From Bosea sp. 685 (GTDB taxonomy: Bacteria; Pseudomonadota; Alphaproteobacteria; Rhizobiales; Beijerinckiaceae), in assembly GCF_031884435.1 (NCBI RefSeq), contig NZ_CP134779.1, positions 868,001 through 932,000 of the forward strand: a stretch of DNA of 64,000 bases, written 5' to 3'. The notes beneath the pieces were generated by a model that was not told the origin of the DNA, did not search any database, and was given only the letters and a program-made list of their open reading frames with translations. The position numbers and the translations under genes are program-made. Positions within the stretch are counted from its first letter, which is position 1. The number at the start of each line of letters is the position of its first letter. Shown in pieces: positions 35,815 to 44,050 of the stretch.

Positions 35815-36839
35815 CAGGCGGCTCCTTCCGTCTTGGCGGCGGTCGTTTTGGGAGCAGTCGTTTTGGGCGTGGACGTCTCGGGCGTGACCTGGCCGCGGCC
35901 CACCCGCTTCAACAGCCCCATCATGCCGTCGGGTGCGAAGGCGATCGCGGCAACGAGCAGCGCGCCGTAGATCACGAGATCGATGCCGGGGATGCCACCG
36001 GCGAAGCGTTTTGTCAGCTCGCCCAGGCCATGCAGTGTTACCGCGCCGACGATAGGCCCCAATGGCGTGCCGATGCCGCCGATGATCGGGGCGATCAGCG
36101 CCTCGATCGAGATCCAGGAGCCATAGGCGATGTTGGCGTCGAGATAGAGGTAATATTGCACATAAAGCGCGCCGGCCGCGCCGGTGATGCCGGCCGAGAG
36201 CGTGATCGCCTTGAGCTTCACGGCAAGCGTGTCGACGCCGAGTGCGCGCGCCGCGTCCTCGTTTTCGCGCACGGCGGCAAACCAGGCGCCCAGGCGCGAG
36301 CGGGCGATCGCCGTCGTCAGCAGCAAGGTGAAGCCGACGAGCGCGAGCGCGATCCAGACGAAGGCGGCGCGGCTGGCGAACTGGAAGTTCTCGGGCCGGA
36401 TATCGAGCTTGATCAGCGTGCCGGCCGCCCCGCCGGTAAAGGCCGAGGCATTGGCAAGGATGCGGAAGACCTCGGCGAAGGCGAGCGTCACCAGGGCGAA
36501 ATAGGAGCCGCGCAGCCCCGACCGGAAGCTGAGATAGCCGATGATCCAGCCGACCAGCGCCGCGAATCCGATGGCCGCAGCGAAGGCTGCCCAGGCATTG
36601 ACGCCATAGCGCGCCTGCAGCAGTGCGGCCGCATAGGCGCCGCTGCCGAAGAAGGCGGCGTGGCCGAAGGAGAACTGGCCGCAGAGCCCGCCGAGCAGAT
36701 TCCAGCCCTGGGCCGCCAGCGCGATGATCAGGGTGAAGACGATGAAGTTCAGCACCGTGTTGGCGGTGACGAAGACCGGGATCAGCGCCGCCAGCAGGAT
36801 GAGGACGAGCGCGGGAGCGAAGGCGCGCGAGGTGCTCAT
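35814..36839 (-). CDS. livM: Branched-chain amino acid-type ABC transporter permease LivM
   Basis: A 341-residue permease with about ten hydrophobic segments and the LivM landmarks GLCGQFSFGHAAFFGSGAYA and IGGIGTPLGPIVGAVTLHGL. An open frame continues upstream to 37772, but that part merely runs under livH in another frame; ATG 36839 overlaps the livH stop as ATGA and is the real start. The C-terminus is a Thr/Lys-rich tail (VTPETSTPKTTAPKTTAAKT) that the core family does not need. Confidence 0.92.
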   Translation of the reverse strand: MSTSRAFAPALVLILLAALIPVFVTANTVLNFIVFTLIIALAAQGWNLLGGLCGQFSFGHAAFFGSGAYAAALLQARYGVNAWAAFAAAIGFAALVGWIIGYLSFRSGLRGSYFALVTLAFAEVFRILANASAFTGGAAGTLIKLDIRPENFQFASRAAFVWIALALVGFTLLLTTAIARSRLGAWFAAVRENEDAARALGVDTLAVKLKAITLSAGITGAAGALYVQYYLYLDANIAYGSWISIEALIAPIIGGIGTPLGPIVGAVTLHGLGELTKRFAGGIPGIDLVIYGALLVAAIAFAPDGMMGLLKRVGRGQVTPETSTPKTTAPKTTAAKTEGAA

Positions 36840-37708
36840 GCGCGCGCTCCGAACAGGCCGGTGGGCCGCACCAGCAGCACCAGGATGAAGATCAGGAAGA
36901 TGCCGATCTGGCCCAGGCTCTCGCCGAAGAACAAACCGCACAGGCTCTCGACCACGCCGATGAAGAGGGCGCCCAGGAGCGCTCCGGGGATCGAGCCCAT
37001 GCCGCCGAGCACGACGATGGTGAAGGCGACCAGCACGAAGGCGTTGCCGGCGCGGGGCGTGACATAAAAGGTCGGCATCAAGAGGCAGGCGGCGATCGCC
37101 ACGCAAGCCGCGCCCAGGCCGAAGGTGACGGCGTAGATATGGGCGACGTCGATGCCGGCCAGCGCCGCCCCGGTCTTCTCGCGGGCAACCGCGCGGATCG
37201 CCTTGCCGGTGTCGGTGCGGGTGAGCAGCAGGCCGAGCAGCAGCGCGACCAGCAACGCCACGCCGAAGGCGAGCACGCGTGGCAGCGCCAGGAAGGTGAA
37301 GCCGAGATCGATCGAGGAGAAGGCGTAAGCCACGTCGATCGAGCGCGTATCGGAGCGGAAGATCGCGAGCATGGCGTTCTCGATCAGGATCGAGAGACCC
37401 AGCGTCACCAGCAGGATGTTGCGGTCTTCGCCATGGCTTGCCGGGCCGATGATGAAGCGCTGCACGCCGTAGCCCAGCCCGAAGAACAGCGGCGTGACGA
37501 TGAAGAGCGCGATGTAGGGATCGAGCTTGAAGACGGTGTGCGCGACATAGACGGCGAACATCGCCGCCGTCAGCGTTGCGCCATGGGCGAAATTGATGAT
37601 GTGCAGCACGCCATAGACCAGCGTCAGGCCCAGTGCGATCAGCGCATAGACCGAGCCGGTCATCAGGCCGTTCAGCACGGCTGCGAGGATGATGTCTGGT
37701 GCGAACAT
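36836..37708 (-). CDS. livH: Branched-chain amino acid-type ABC transporter permease LivH
   Basis: A 290-residue permease of the LivH type, with the N-terminal VLNGLMTGSVYALIALGLTL and HIINFAHGATLTAAMFAVY and the loop segment IVVLGGMGSIPGALLGAL. It forms the membrane channel with LivM. It lies 179 nt downstream of livK, separated by a repeat and a GC-rich hairpin. Confidence 0.93.
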   Translation of the reverse strand: MFAPDIILAAVLNGLMTGSVYALIALGLTLVYGVLHIINFAHGATLTAAMFAVYVAHTVFKLDPYIALFIVTPLFFGLGYGVQRFIIGPASHGEDRNILLVTLGLSILIENAMLAIFRSDTRSIDVAYAFSSIDLGFTFLALPRVLAFGVALLVALLLGLLLTRTDTGKAIRAVAREKTGAALAGIDVAHIYAVTFGLGAACVAIAACLLMPTFYVTPRAGNAFVLVAFTIVVLGGMGSIPGALLGALFIGVVESLCGLFFGESLGQIGIFLIFILVLLVRPTGLFGARA

Positions 37709-37745
37709 TCGGTTTTCGTTGGGTGACTTCGGCCGGAGCCTCTCG

Positions 37746-37838
37746 CGTCATGCTCGGCCTTGTGCCGAGCATCCACGTCTTGGACGCCGCCTTCGACGAA
37801 GGAAGACGTGGATGGTCGGGGCAAGCCCGACCATGACG
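37746..37838 (+). repeat. GTCAT...CCATGAC two-hairpin repeat, copy 2
   Basis: Ends CGTCAT and ATGACG, left hairpin GCTCGGC/GCCGAGC, central hairpin CCACGTCTT/AAGACGTGG and right hairpin GGTCGGG/CCCGACC. It lies in the livK-livH intercistronic gap. Confidence 0.8.
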
Positions 37839-37849
37839 GGTAGGGTGGG

Positions 37850-37878
37850 CTATCCTCCCCCGGAGAGGGGGAGGATAG
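37850..37878 (-). terminator. GC-rich stem-loop after livK (attenuator or mRNA stabiliser)
   Basis: A perfect 12-bp stem CTATCCTCCCCC / GGGGGAGGATAG with a 5-nt loop lies just after the livK stop. There is no T-run, so a simple terminator is unlikely; it may protect the livK message and lower expression of the downstream permease genes. Its sequence resembles the REPIN units in hyuA. Confidence 0.5.
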
Positions 37879-37887
37879 CCGCGCGCT

Positions 37888-39108
37888 TCACGCCGGCACG
37901 GGGAAGATCGGCTTGGCGTCGGCGAAATCGGTCGGGAAGATCACCTTGATGTCGGCACCCTGGACCTGGGTGTTCACCGGCGCGCCGCCCTCGTTCTGGC
38001 CGTTGACGAACTTGGTCGGGCCATAGGGCATGATGTGGCCGGCGAAGGTCGAGGCCGTGAGCGCCTCGGTCAGCTTGGCCTTATCGCCGGAGCCTGCGGT
38101 CTCCAGCGCGTCGGCGAGAAGCTGGACGCAGGAGTAATTGAGCGGGATGTTGTAGGTCCAGAACTTGCCCGAAGCCTCGACCTGCTTGCGCAGCGCCTCG
38201 GCGACAGGCTTGCGCGGATCGTGCCAATGGTTGCAGTCCATCACGAACTGGGCGGCGTCCTGGAATTCCTTGACGAAGCGGAAATTCGAGGCCGCGCCGT
38301 TGAGCACGGCGTAGATGCCCTTCGGCTTGATGCGCTGCTGCTGCATGGTGCGGGCGAGCAGGGCGAATTCGCCGTAATAGCTCGAGGGAATGACGAGGTC
38401 GGGGTTCTTGGCGCGGATCTGGAGCGCGACGTTCGACATGTCGCGCGACGGCGTCGGATGGGCGATCGTGTCCAGCACCTCGAAGCCGCGCTTGGGCAGT
38501 TCGGCCTGCATCAGCTTGGCCATGCCCGAGCCGAAGAGCCCGTCCTCATGCACCAGTACGACGGTCTTCGCCGGCTTGCCGGCGGCGTCGTTGAGCTTGG
38601 AAAGGTTGTCGAGCGCGGTCTTGGTCACCGTGCCGAAGCCGGGGCCGAAGCGGAAGGTGTTCTTCAGGCCCCGCGTGACGATCGAATCGGCGACGCCGAC
38701 ATCGACGATATAGGGCAGGTCGTAGCGCGCGGCGGCCTGGGAAGCGGCAAGGCAGATCGGCGAGGCGAAACCGCCGACGATTGCGACCACGCCCTCGGCC
38801 TGCATGCGTTCGACCTCCGCCGTACCGCCTTCGGGCGTCGAGCGGGCATCGCCGAAGACCATCTGGAGTTTCGCGCCGCCCATCGACTTGATGCCGCCGG
38901 CCTCGTTGATCGCCTTGATCGCGGCCTCCGCGCCGATCTGGCCCTGCTGGCCGTCATAGGCGAGCGCGCCGGTGACGGGCTGCAGGATGCCGACCTTGAT
39001 GGCGGGGGCTTGTGCGCGCAGCAGGCCGGGCATGGCGATGGTCGCCGCTCCGCCGATCGCCGCCGTCGTCAAAAGCGTGCGGCGGGAAAGCTCGGTGGTC
39101 CTGGTCAT
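37888..39108 (-). CDS. livK: ABC transporter substrate-binding protein (LivK type)
   Basis: A 406-residue periplasmic binding protein (Peripla_BP_6 type). The N-terminus has a twin-arginine-like signal, SRRTLLTTAAIGGAATIAMP, then the mature domain from PAIKVGILQPVTGALAYDGQ. Other family segments are GVVAIVGGFASPICLAASQA and KTVVLVHEDGLFGSGMAKLM. It delivers substrate to LivHMGF. The Tat-type signal suggests export of a folded protein. The ligand cannot be read from sequence; the neighbouring genes point to a cyclic amide, diacid or related compound. Confidence 0.9.
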   Translation of the reverse strand: MTRTTELSRRTLLTTAAIGGAATIAMPGLLRAQAPAIKVGILQPVTGALAYDGQQGQIGAEAAIKAINEAGGIKSMGGAKLQMVFGDARSTPEGGTAEVERMQAEGVVAIVGGFASPICLAASQAAARYDLPYIVDVGVADSIVTRGLKNTFRFGPGFGTVTKTALDNLSKLNDAAGKPAKTVVLVHEDGLFGSGMAKLMQAELPKRGFEVLDTIAHPTPSRDMSNVALQIRAKNPDLVIPSSYYGEFALLARTMQQQRIKPKGIYAVLNGAASNFRFVKEFQDAAQFVMDCNHWHDPRKPVAEALRKQVEASGKFWTYNIPLNYSCVQLLADALETAGSGDKAKLTEALTASTFAGHIMPYGPTKFVNGQNEGGAPVNTQVQGADIKVIFPTDFADAKPIFPVPA

Positions 39109-39176
39109 CTCACATTCTCCTCTGTTCTGTTTGCGGTGCGTCGGGCCCGGTCTCGCGCCGGGCTTGTCTCGAGCGA

Positions 39177-39950
39177 TCAGCCGGCCTGGGCCGGCACGGG
39201 CGACCAGCGCCTCTCGCCGGCCTCGCCGTCGCGGTGGAGTTCCATCTGGAAGGAGTAGCGGTCGGGCCGATAGAGCGCGTGCAGATGCTCGACGCCGCTG
39301 CCGTCAGGCCCGAGGACGACGCGCGTCAGGGACAGGAGCGGCGAGCCGATCTCGAGGCCGAGCGCCTCGGCGACATCAGGGCCGGCCAGGGTCGCGCTGA
39401 TCGCCTGGCTCGCGCGCTCGACCAACGCGCCCGAGCGTTCGAGCAGCGTCAGCAACGGCACGGTCGCGAGATCGGCTTCCGAATAGGTCAGGCCGATGCG
39501 CTCGGGCACATGCGTCGTCAGATAGGAGAAGGGCTGGCCGTCGATCAGGCGCACGCGGACCGAGCGCTGGGTGCGTTCGCCCGGGCCAAGTGCGAGCGCC
39601 TGGGCCACCGCCTCGGGCGGCTGGACATAGGAGAAGGCGAGCAGACGCACGCCGGTGCGGCGGCCCATCTCGACCAGATGGGTCAGCATATTCGAGAAAT
39701 CCGCGACGATCGGCCGAGGCGCTTCGGGCTCGCGCACGAAGGTGCCGGCGCCGACGCGACGGTCGATCAGGCCGTCCGTCGCGAGGCTGTCGAGCGCGCG
39801 ACGGATGGTGACGCGCGAGACGCCGTGCTGCAGCGCCAGGGCCGGTTCACTCGACAGGCGCGTGCCGGGTGAAATCTCGCCACTGGCGATGCGCTCGCGC
39901 AGCAGCAGATAGATGCGTCGCGCCTTGAGGGGTTCGAGCGAAGCGTCCAC
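39177..39950 (-). CDS. GntR family regulator with UTRA domain (HutC type)
   Basis: A 257-residue HutC-subfamily GntR regulator. The N-terminal winged helix spans RRIYLLLRERIASGEISPGT to SRVTIRRALDSLATDGLIDR, and the C-terminal UTRA ligand domain includes GPGERTQRSVRVRLIDGQPF. It lies at the head of the liv/hyu unit and is divergent from leuC; the 126-bp gap carries CTGTCTA repeats. It probably controls both directions and responds to a pathway intermediate. Confidence 0.9.
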   Translation of the reverse strand: MDASLEPLKARRIYLLLRERIASGEISPGTRLSSEPALALQHGVSRVTIRRALDSLATDGLIDRRVGAGTFVREPEAPRPIVADFSNMLTHLVEMGRRTGVRLLAFSYVQPPEAVAQALALGPGERTQRSVRVRLIDGQPFSYLTTHVPERIGLTYSEADLATVPLLTLLERSGALVERASQAISATLAGPDVAEALGLEIGSPLLSLTRVVLGPDGSGVEHLHALYRPDRYSFQMELHRDGEAGERRWSPVPAQAG

Positions 39951-39979
39951 GCAGGGCCTTTCAATGGCAAATGATCTGA

Positions 39980-40006
39980 CTGTCTATCAGAACAGTTATC
40001 TGTCTA
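39980..40006 (+). promoter_or_regulatory. Candidate GntR/UTRA operator in a divergent promoter
   Basis: Two CTGTCTA direct repeats (39980-39986 and 40000-40006) are exactly 20 bp apart, and between them ACAG-TTAT-CTGT forms an inverted repeat. The region lies 29 nt from the gntR start and about 70 nt before leuC. Confidence 0.55.
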
Positions 40007-40076
40007 GCGTATAGGACAACTTGCTTGCGTCAAGCGTCGTGTGGTCGCTATGCTCGGCGTGGAAAGGGTAGGCCCG

Positions 40077-41534
40077 ATGACAGCCGCAACCATGATCGCG
40101 GGAACGCCTGGGAGCGCAAGCAAGTCCGGGGCCGGACCACGCACGCTGTTCGACAAGCTCTGGGACGCACATGTCGTCGTCGAGCGACCGTCAGGCGATG
40201 CGCTGATCTGGATCGACCGGCATTTCGTGCATGAGGGTTCGTTTCACGCCTTTGCGCAAGTCGCAGGGCGCGACGGGGTCGTCGTCGAACCCGGCCTGAC
40301 CTTCGGTATCGCCGACCATTATGTGCCGACGCGCGGCCGCGACCACATCGCCAATCCCGAGATCGCCCGAATGATCGACGATCTGGAGGCGAACACGGCG
40401 CGCCATGGTGTTGAACTCTTCGGGGTGAACGATCCGCGCCAGGGCATCGTCCATGTCGTCGGGCCCGAGCAGGGGCTGACGCTGCCGGGGCTAACCATGG
40501 TCTGCGGCGACAGCCATACCTCGACCCATGGCGCCTTCGGGGCTTATGCCTTCGGCATCGGCGCCTCGGAAGTCGCGCATGTATTGATGACGCAGACGCT
40601 CTGGCAGAAGAAGCCCAGGCGCATGCGCATCACCATAGACGGCACGCCCGCTCCCGGCGTTGGGGCGAAGGATTTCATCCTCAGCATCATCGCGAAGATC
40701 GGCGCGGACGGGGCGCGCGGCTATGCTGTCGAATATGCGGGCGAGGCGGTGCGGGCGCTGTCGATGGCGGGCCGCATGACCATGTGCAACATGTCGATCG
40801 AGGCAGGCGCACGCTGCGGGCTGATCGCGCCCGACGAGACGACCTTCCGCTGGATCGCTGGCAAGCCCTACGCGCCCAAGGGAGCGGCGCTGGAGGCAGC
40901 CATCGCCGCGTGGCGGAATTTGCCAAGCGATACGGACGCCTGCTTCGACCGCGAGATCGCGCTCGAAGCTGCCGCGATCGCCCCCATCGTCACCTGGGGG
41001 ACCAGCCCGGAGGATGCGCTGCCGATCGGCGCCAGCGTGCCCGATCCTGCCGCGCTCAACGATGACGGCCGCGCTGCCGCCATGCGCGATGCGCTCGCCT
41101 ATATGGGGTTGCGACCGGGGCAGAAGCTGAGCGAGATCGTGGTTGACCGCGTCTTCATCGGCTCCTGCACCAATGCCCGCATCGAGGATCTGCGCGCGGC
41201 GGCAAGCGTGCTTGCGGGCCGCAAGGCGCGCGTGCCGGGGCTGGTCTCGCCGGGTTCGAGCCAGGTGAAGCGGCAGGCCGAGGAGGAGGGGCTCGACCGC
41301 ATCTTCATCGCGGCCGGGCTCGAATGGGTCGAATCCGGCTGCTCGATGTGCGTCGGCATGAACGGCGACAGCGTGCCCTCCGGCGAGCGCTGCGCCTCGA
41401 CGACGAACCGCAATTTCCGCGGCCGGCAAGGGCCGGGCGCCCGCACCCATCTGATGTCGCCGGCCATGGTCGCCGCTGCGGCCGTGACCGGGCATCTTAC
41501 CGATGTCCGGCCGATGCTGGAGGGCCGGTCGTGA
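40077..41534 (+). CDS. leuC: Aconitase-family hydratase large subunit (LeuC-like)
   Basis: A 485-residue protein closely resembling the 3-isopropylmalate dehydratase large subunit. The three [4Fe-4S] cysteines are visible in the first motif [20 protein letters not shown] region, in [14 protein letters not shown] and in the C-x2-C of [12 protein letters not shown]. The frame is open from GTG 40041, but ATG 40077 has GGAAAGG upstream and is preferred. Paralogues hydrate citraconate, maleate or dimethylmaleate. Being divergent from a catabolic regulator and far from leuB, a catabolic hydratase role is more likely than leucine synthesis. Confidence 0.88.
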   Translation: MTAATMIAGTPGSASKSGAGPRTLFDKLWDAHVVVERPSGDALIWIDRHFVHEGSFHAFAQVAGRDGVVVEPGLTFGIADHYVPTRGRDHIANPEIARMIDDLEANTARHGVELFGVNDPRQGIVHVVGPEQGLTLPGLTMVCGDSHTSTHGAFGAYAFGIGASEVAHVLMTQTLWQKKPRRMRITIDGTPAPGVGAKDFILSIIAKIGADGARGYAVEYAGEAVRALSMAGRMTMCNMSIEAGARCGLIAPDETTFRWIAGKPYAPKGAALEAAIAAWRNLPSDTDACFDREIALEAAAIAPIVTWGTSPEDALPIGASVPDPAALNDDGRAAAMRDALAYMGLRPGQKLSEIVVDRVFIGSCTNARIEDLRAAASVLAGRKARVPGLVSPGSSQVKRQAEEEGLDRIFIAAGLEWVESGCSMCVGMNGDSVPSGERCASTTNRNFRGRQGPGARTHLMSPAMVAAAAVTGHLTDVRPMLEGRS

Positions 41535-42151
41535 AGCCCTTGACGGGGGTCAGCGGCCCGGCTTGCCCGCTTGGCCTCGCCGGCGTCGATACCGACCAAT
41601 TGATCCCGGCCCGTTTCATGAAACGGCCGCGCTCGGAGGGCTATGGCGGCTTCCTGCTGCATGATCTGCGCCGCGACGATGCCGGGATCGAGAAGCCCGA
41701 CTTTCCGCTGAACCGCCCGGTCTGGCGCGGAGCCGAGATCATGGTGGCGCGGCGCAATTTCGGCTCGGGCTCGTCGCGGGAGGCAGCGGTCTATGCGCTG
41801 GCCGACCATGGCGTCCGCGTCGTGCTGGCGCCGACCTTCGGCGACATCTTTGCGTCCAACGCGGTCAAGAACGGGCTTTTGCCGGCGGTGCTCGACGAGG
41901 CCGACATCGAGGACCTGCTGGCAGCCCTGACCGCGACGCCGGATCTGCCGGTCAGCGTCGATCTGGCGGAGCAGACGGTTGCCTGGGGCAATCGCGCGGT
42001 CATTTTCGCGATCGATCCGGTCTGGCGCGAGCAACTGCTCAATGGCTGGGACGATATCGACGTGACGCGGTCTTTTGCTGACGAAATCGCGCGTTTTCGC
42101 GACGCCGACGGCGCCAGGCGGCCATGGGCGCGACCGTCAGCGAAAGCCTGA
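41531..42151 (+). CDS. leuD: Aconitase-family hydratase small subunit (LeuD-like)
   Basis: A 206-residue swivel-domain subunit. Family segments are [20 protein letters not shown], the substrate-contact loop [20 protein letters not shown], and [20 protein letters not shown]. The start is GTG 41531, overlapping the leuC stop as GTGA, so the two subunits are coupled. It completes the active site of the large subunit. Confidence 0.9.
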   Translation: MKPLTGVSGPACPLGLAGVDTDQLIPARFMKRPRSEGYGGFLLHDLRRDDAGIEKPDFPLNRPVWRGAEIMVARRNFGSGSSREAAVYALADHGVRVVLAPTFGDIFASNAVKNGLLPAVLDEADIEDLLAALTATPDLPVSVDLAEQTVAWGNRAVIFAIDPVWREQLLNGWDDIDVTRSFADEIARFRDADGARRPWARPSAKA

Positions 42152-42179
42152 ACCTAGCGCGCTTTGCGGCGAGGGGGCC

Positions 42180-42740
42180 TCAGAACAGCAGATGCGGGGC
42201 GAACATCGCCAGGCCCATGAAGCCAAGGGCCAGGGCGCCGAGGCCGCCGCCGACGAAGGCGAGCATGACGACGCCGGTGATGATCGAGGCTGAGGCGACG
42301 ACGATGCCGATCTGCAGCAGGCCCGAGGCGATTTCGAAATTCTCGTTGCGCGCCTTCAGATTGTCGCGCTCGTGCTCGCCAGCCTTGGCGCGCGCCATCA
42401 GCTCCTTGCGGCCTTCATTGGTCGAGGGCTCGCTGTCATAACGCGCGACCGTCTTCTTCCAGTCGTCGATGCGCTTTTGCATGCGCTCGCGCATGGCCGG
42501 ATCGGTCGCGGCGGTAAGGTCGATCTCCATCGCGTCGGCAGCTGTGCTCAAGGTGGTGCTGCGAATGGTCTTGGCCTGGAAGAAGGCCCACAGATTCGAG
42601 GCTTCGATGTTCTTGGCGACAGCCTCGTTCTCTGCCTGCTTGCCGCCGATCTCGGCCAGCGCCAGCATGAGCGCGAGAACCGCGATCAGCAGCGCGATCT
42701 TCTTGTTGCCGCCTTCCGGCGCCTCGAAATGCTCAGACAT
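42180..42740 (-). CDS. DUF4337 domain-containing membrane protein
   Basis: A 186-residue protein of the DUF4337 family, function unknown. One N-terminal membrane segment (KIALLIAVLALMLALAEIGG), a central charged helical region with LWAFFQAKTIRSTTLSTAAD, and two C-terminal hydrophobic segments (IGIVVASASIITGVVMLAFV and GALALGFMGLAMFAPHLLF). It is convergent with leuD and has no operon partner. Confidence 0.85.
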   Translation of the reverse strand: MSEHFEAPEGGNKKIALLIAVLALMLALAEIGGKQAENEAVAKNIEASNLWAFFQAKTIRSTTLSTAADAMEIDLTAATDPAMRERMQKRIDDWKKTVARYDSEPSTNEGRKELMARAKAGEHERDNLKARNENFEIASGLLQIGIVVASASIITGVVMLAFVGGGLGALALGFMGLAMFAPHLLF

Positions 42741-42840
42741 GCATCATCCCCCGTCCCGCGATTCGCGGTTGAACGCCATGTCCTTCCTCCAAGGCGACAG
42801 GTGAATGTCGGCTGAACGGGTTTCGCGCCGCTTCCGCGTC

Positions 42841-42968
42841 AGAGCCAGATGATTTCAGACGGGGTCAGTTCGTGATCCCGTCTGAAATCTGAATCCGTCT
42901 CTCACCAAAGAGTGAGAGCAGGATCGATTGCGAAAAACCGGTTCCTACTTTTTCGCATCCTGCTCTAG
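42841..42968 (-). repeat. Two-hairpin structured repeat, copy B (inverted)
   Basis: The same family as 24271-24411, read on the minus strand: GAGCAGGATGC with GAAAAAGTAGGAACCGG, then arms GATTTCAGACGG and CCGTCTGAAATC. Its TAGAGCAGG edge supplies the stop codon of xerC. Confidence 0.85.
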
Positions 42969-43891
42969 CGCCCGGCGCGAGGATGGGCGGCGTCATAGGC
43001 CGCCATCAGTCGTGTCGAGTCGATGCGGGTGTAGATCTGCGTCGTCGAGAGCGAGGCGTGGCCGAGCAGCTCCTGGATGGCGCGCAGATCGCCGCCGCGA
43101 CCCAGCAGATGGGTCGCGAAGGAGTGTCGCAGGGAATGCGGCGTTGCGGAGGAGGGCAGGCCGAGTGCGCCGCGCAAGCCCTCGACCGCGAGCTGGATGA
43201 TGCGCGGCGAGAGCGGGCCGCCTTTGACGCCGAGGAAGAGCGGACCATCCGGCGGCAAGCGCCAGGGACAAAGCGCGATGTATTCGGCGATCGCCGTCAC
43301 AACGGCTGGCAGCACAGGGACCATGCGGGTCTTCTGACCCTTGCCGATGACCGTCAGGGCATCACCGGCACTCGTCGGCGCCTGGGCGCGGGTCAGCGAC
43401 AGCGCCTCCGAGATGCGCAGGCCGCAGCCATAGAGCAGCGCCAGCACGGCGGCGTCGCGCGCCAGCACCCAGGCCTCGCGCTCTTCGCCGGCGCGAATCT
43501 CGACCTGCGTCACGGCCTTGGCGGCACGGGCGTCGAGCGGGCGCGGCAGCGATTTGCCGATGCGCGGTCCGCGTGTCGCGGCAAAGGCTGCAGCCTTGAG
43601 CTTGCCGGTGCGCTCGCCGAAACGGGCGAAGGAGCGCAAGCTCGCGAGCTGGCGCATCAATGTACGGTTGCCGACATTCTCGCGCCGGCGCTGGCCGAGG
43701 AAGGCGCGCAGGTCGAAGGGCTTCAGCGCCGCGATGTCGGCCAGCGAGGCCGGGCCGCCGAGATGGCCCTCCAGAAAGGCGGAGAACTGGCCGAGATCGC
43801 GGCCATAGGCTTCGAGCGTCTTGGGCGAGAGCCGGCGCTCATTCGCCAGATGGGCGAGCCAGTCGCGGCGCAGAGTGTCGAAGTCGGTCAA
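42965..43891 (-). CDS. xerC: Site-specific tyrosine recombinase XerC
   Basis: A 308-residue tyrosine recombinase that resolves chromosome dimers at dif together with XerD. The N-terminal SAM-like domain is followed by a catalytic domain with all residues: Arg in YGCGLRISEALSLT, Lys in GKGQKTRMVPVL, His-x2-Arg in HSLRHSFATHLLGRGGD, and LGHASLSTTQIYTRID with His and the nucleophilic Tyr. The stop codon TAG lies inside a dispersed repeat. It is divergent from priA. Chromosomal XerC rather than a phage integrase, by length and neighbours. Confidence 0.93.
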   Translation of the reverse strand: MTDFDTLRRDWLAHLANERRLSPKTLEAYGRDLGQFSAFLEGHLGGPASLADIAALKPFDLRAFLGQRRRENVGNRTLMRQLASLRSFARFGERTGKLKAAAFAATRGPRIGKSLPRPLDARAAKAVTQVEIRAGEEREAWVLARDAAVLALLYGCGLRISEALSLTRAQAPTSAGDALTVIGKGQKTRMVPVLPAVVTAIAEYIALCPWRLPPDGPLFLGVKGGPLSPRIIQLAVEGLRGALGLPSSATPHSLRHSFATHLLGRGGDLRAIQELLGHASLSTTQIYTRIDSTRLMAAYDAAHPRAGR

Positions 43892-43904
43892 GGCTCGAGG
43901 CTCC

Positions 43905-43985
43905 CGTCATGGGCGGGCGTGGCCCGACCATCTCGTCCCGCGTCTGGCTCTGCAAGAGATGGCCGGAGCAAGCCCGGCCATGACG
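43905..43985 (+). repeat. GTCAT...CCATGAC two-hairpin repeat, copy 3
   Basis: Ends CGTCAT and ATGACG with a GGGC/GCCC-rich left hairpin and a right GGCCGG/CCGGCC-type hairpin. It lies in the divergent gap between xerC and priA, so any promoters there flank or overlap it. Confidence 0.75.
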
Positions 43986-44050
43986 CGGTTGTTGCCTGAA
44001 CATGACGCTCCTGCCTTAACAGGCCCCGAATCGATGCTAGACACGGCGCC

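Noticed and set aside
36840..37772. N-terminal extension of livM reaching back over livH
   Set aside because: The extra residues are livH read in another frame. The LivM start at 36839 overlaps the livH stop as usual, so there is no fusion.
42965..43891. Tyrosine recombinase as a phage or island integrase
   Set aside because: Length, full catalytic set and neighbourhood with priA fit chromosomal XerC; no att duplication or phage genes are seen.
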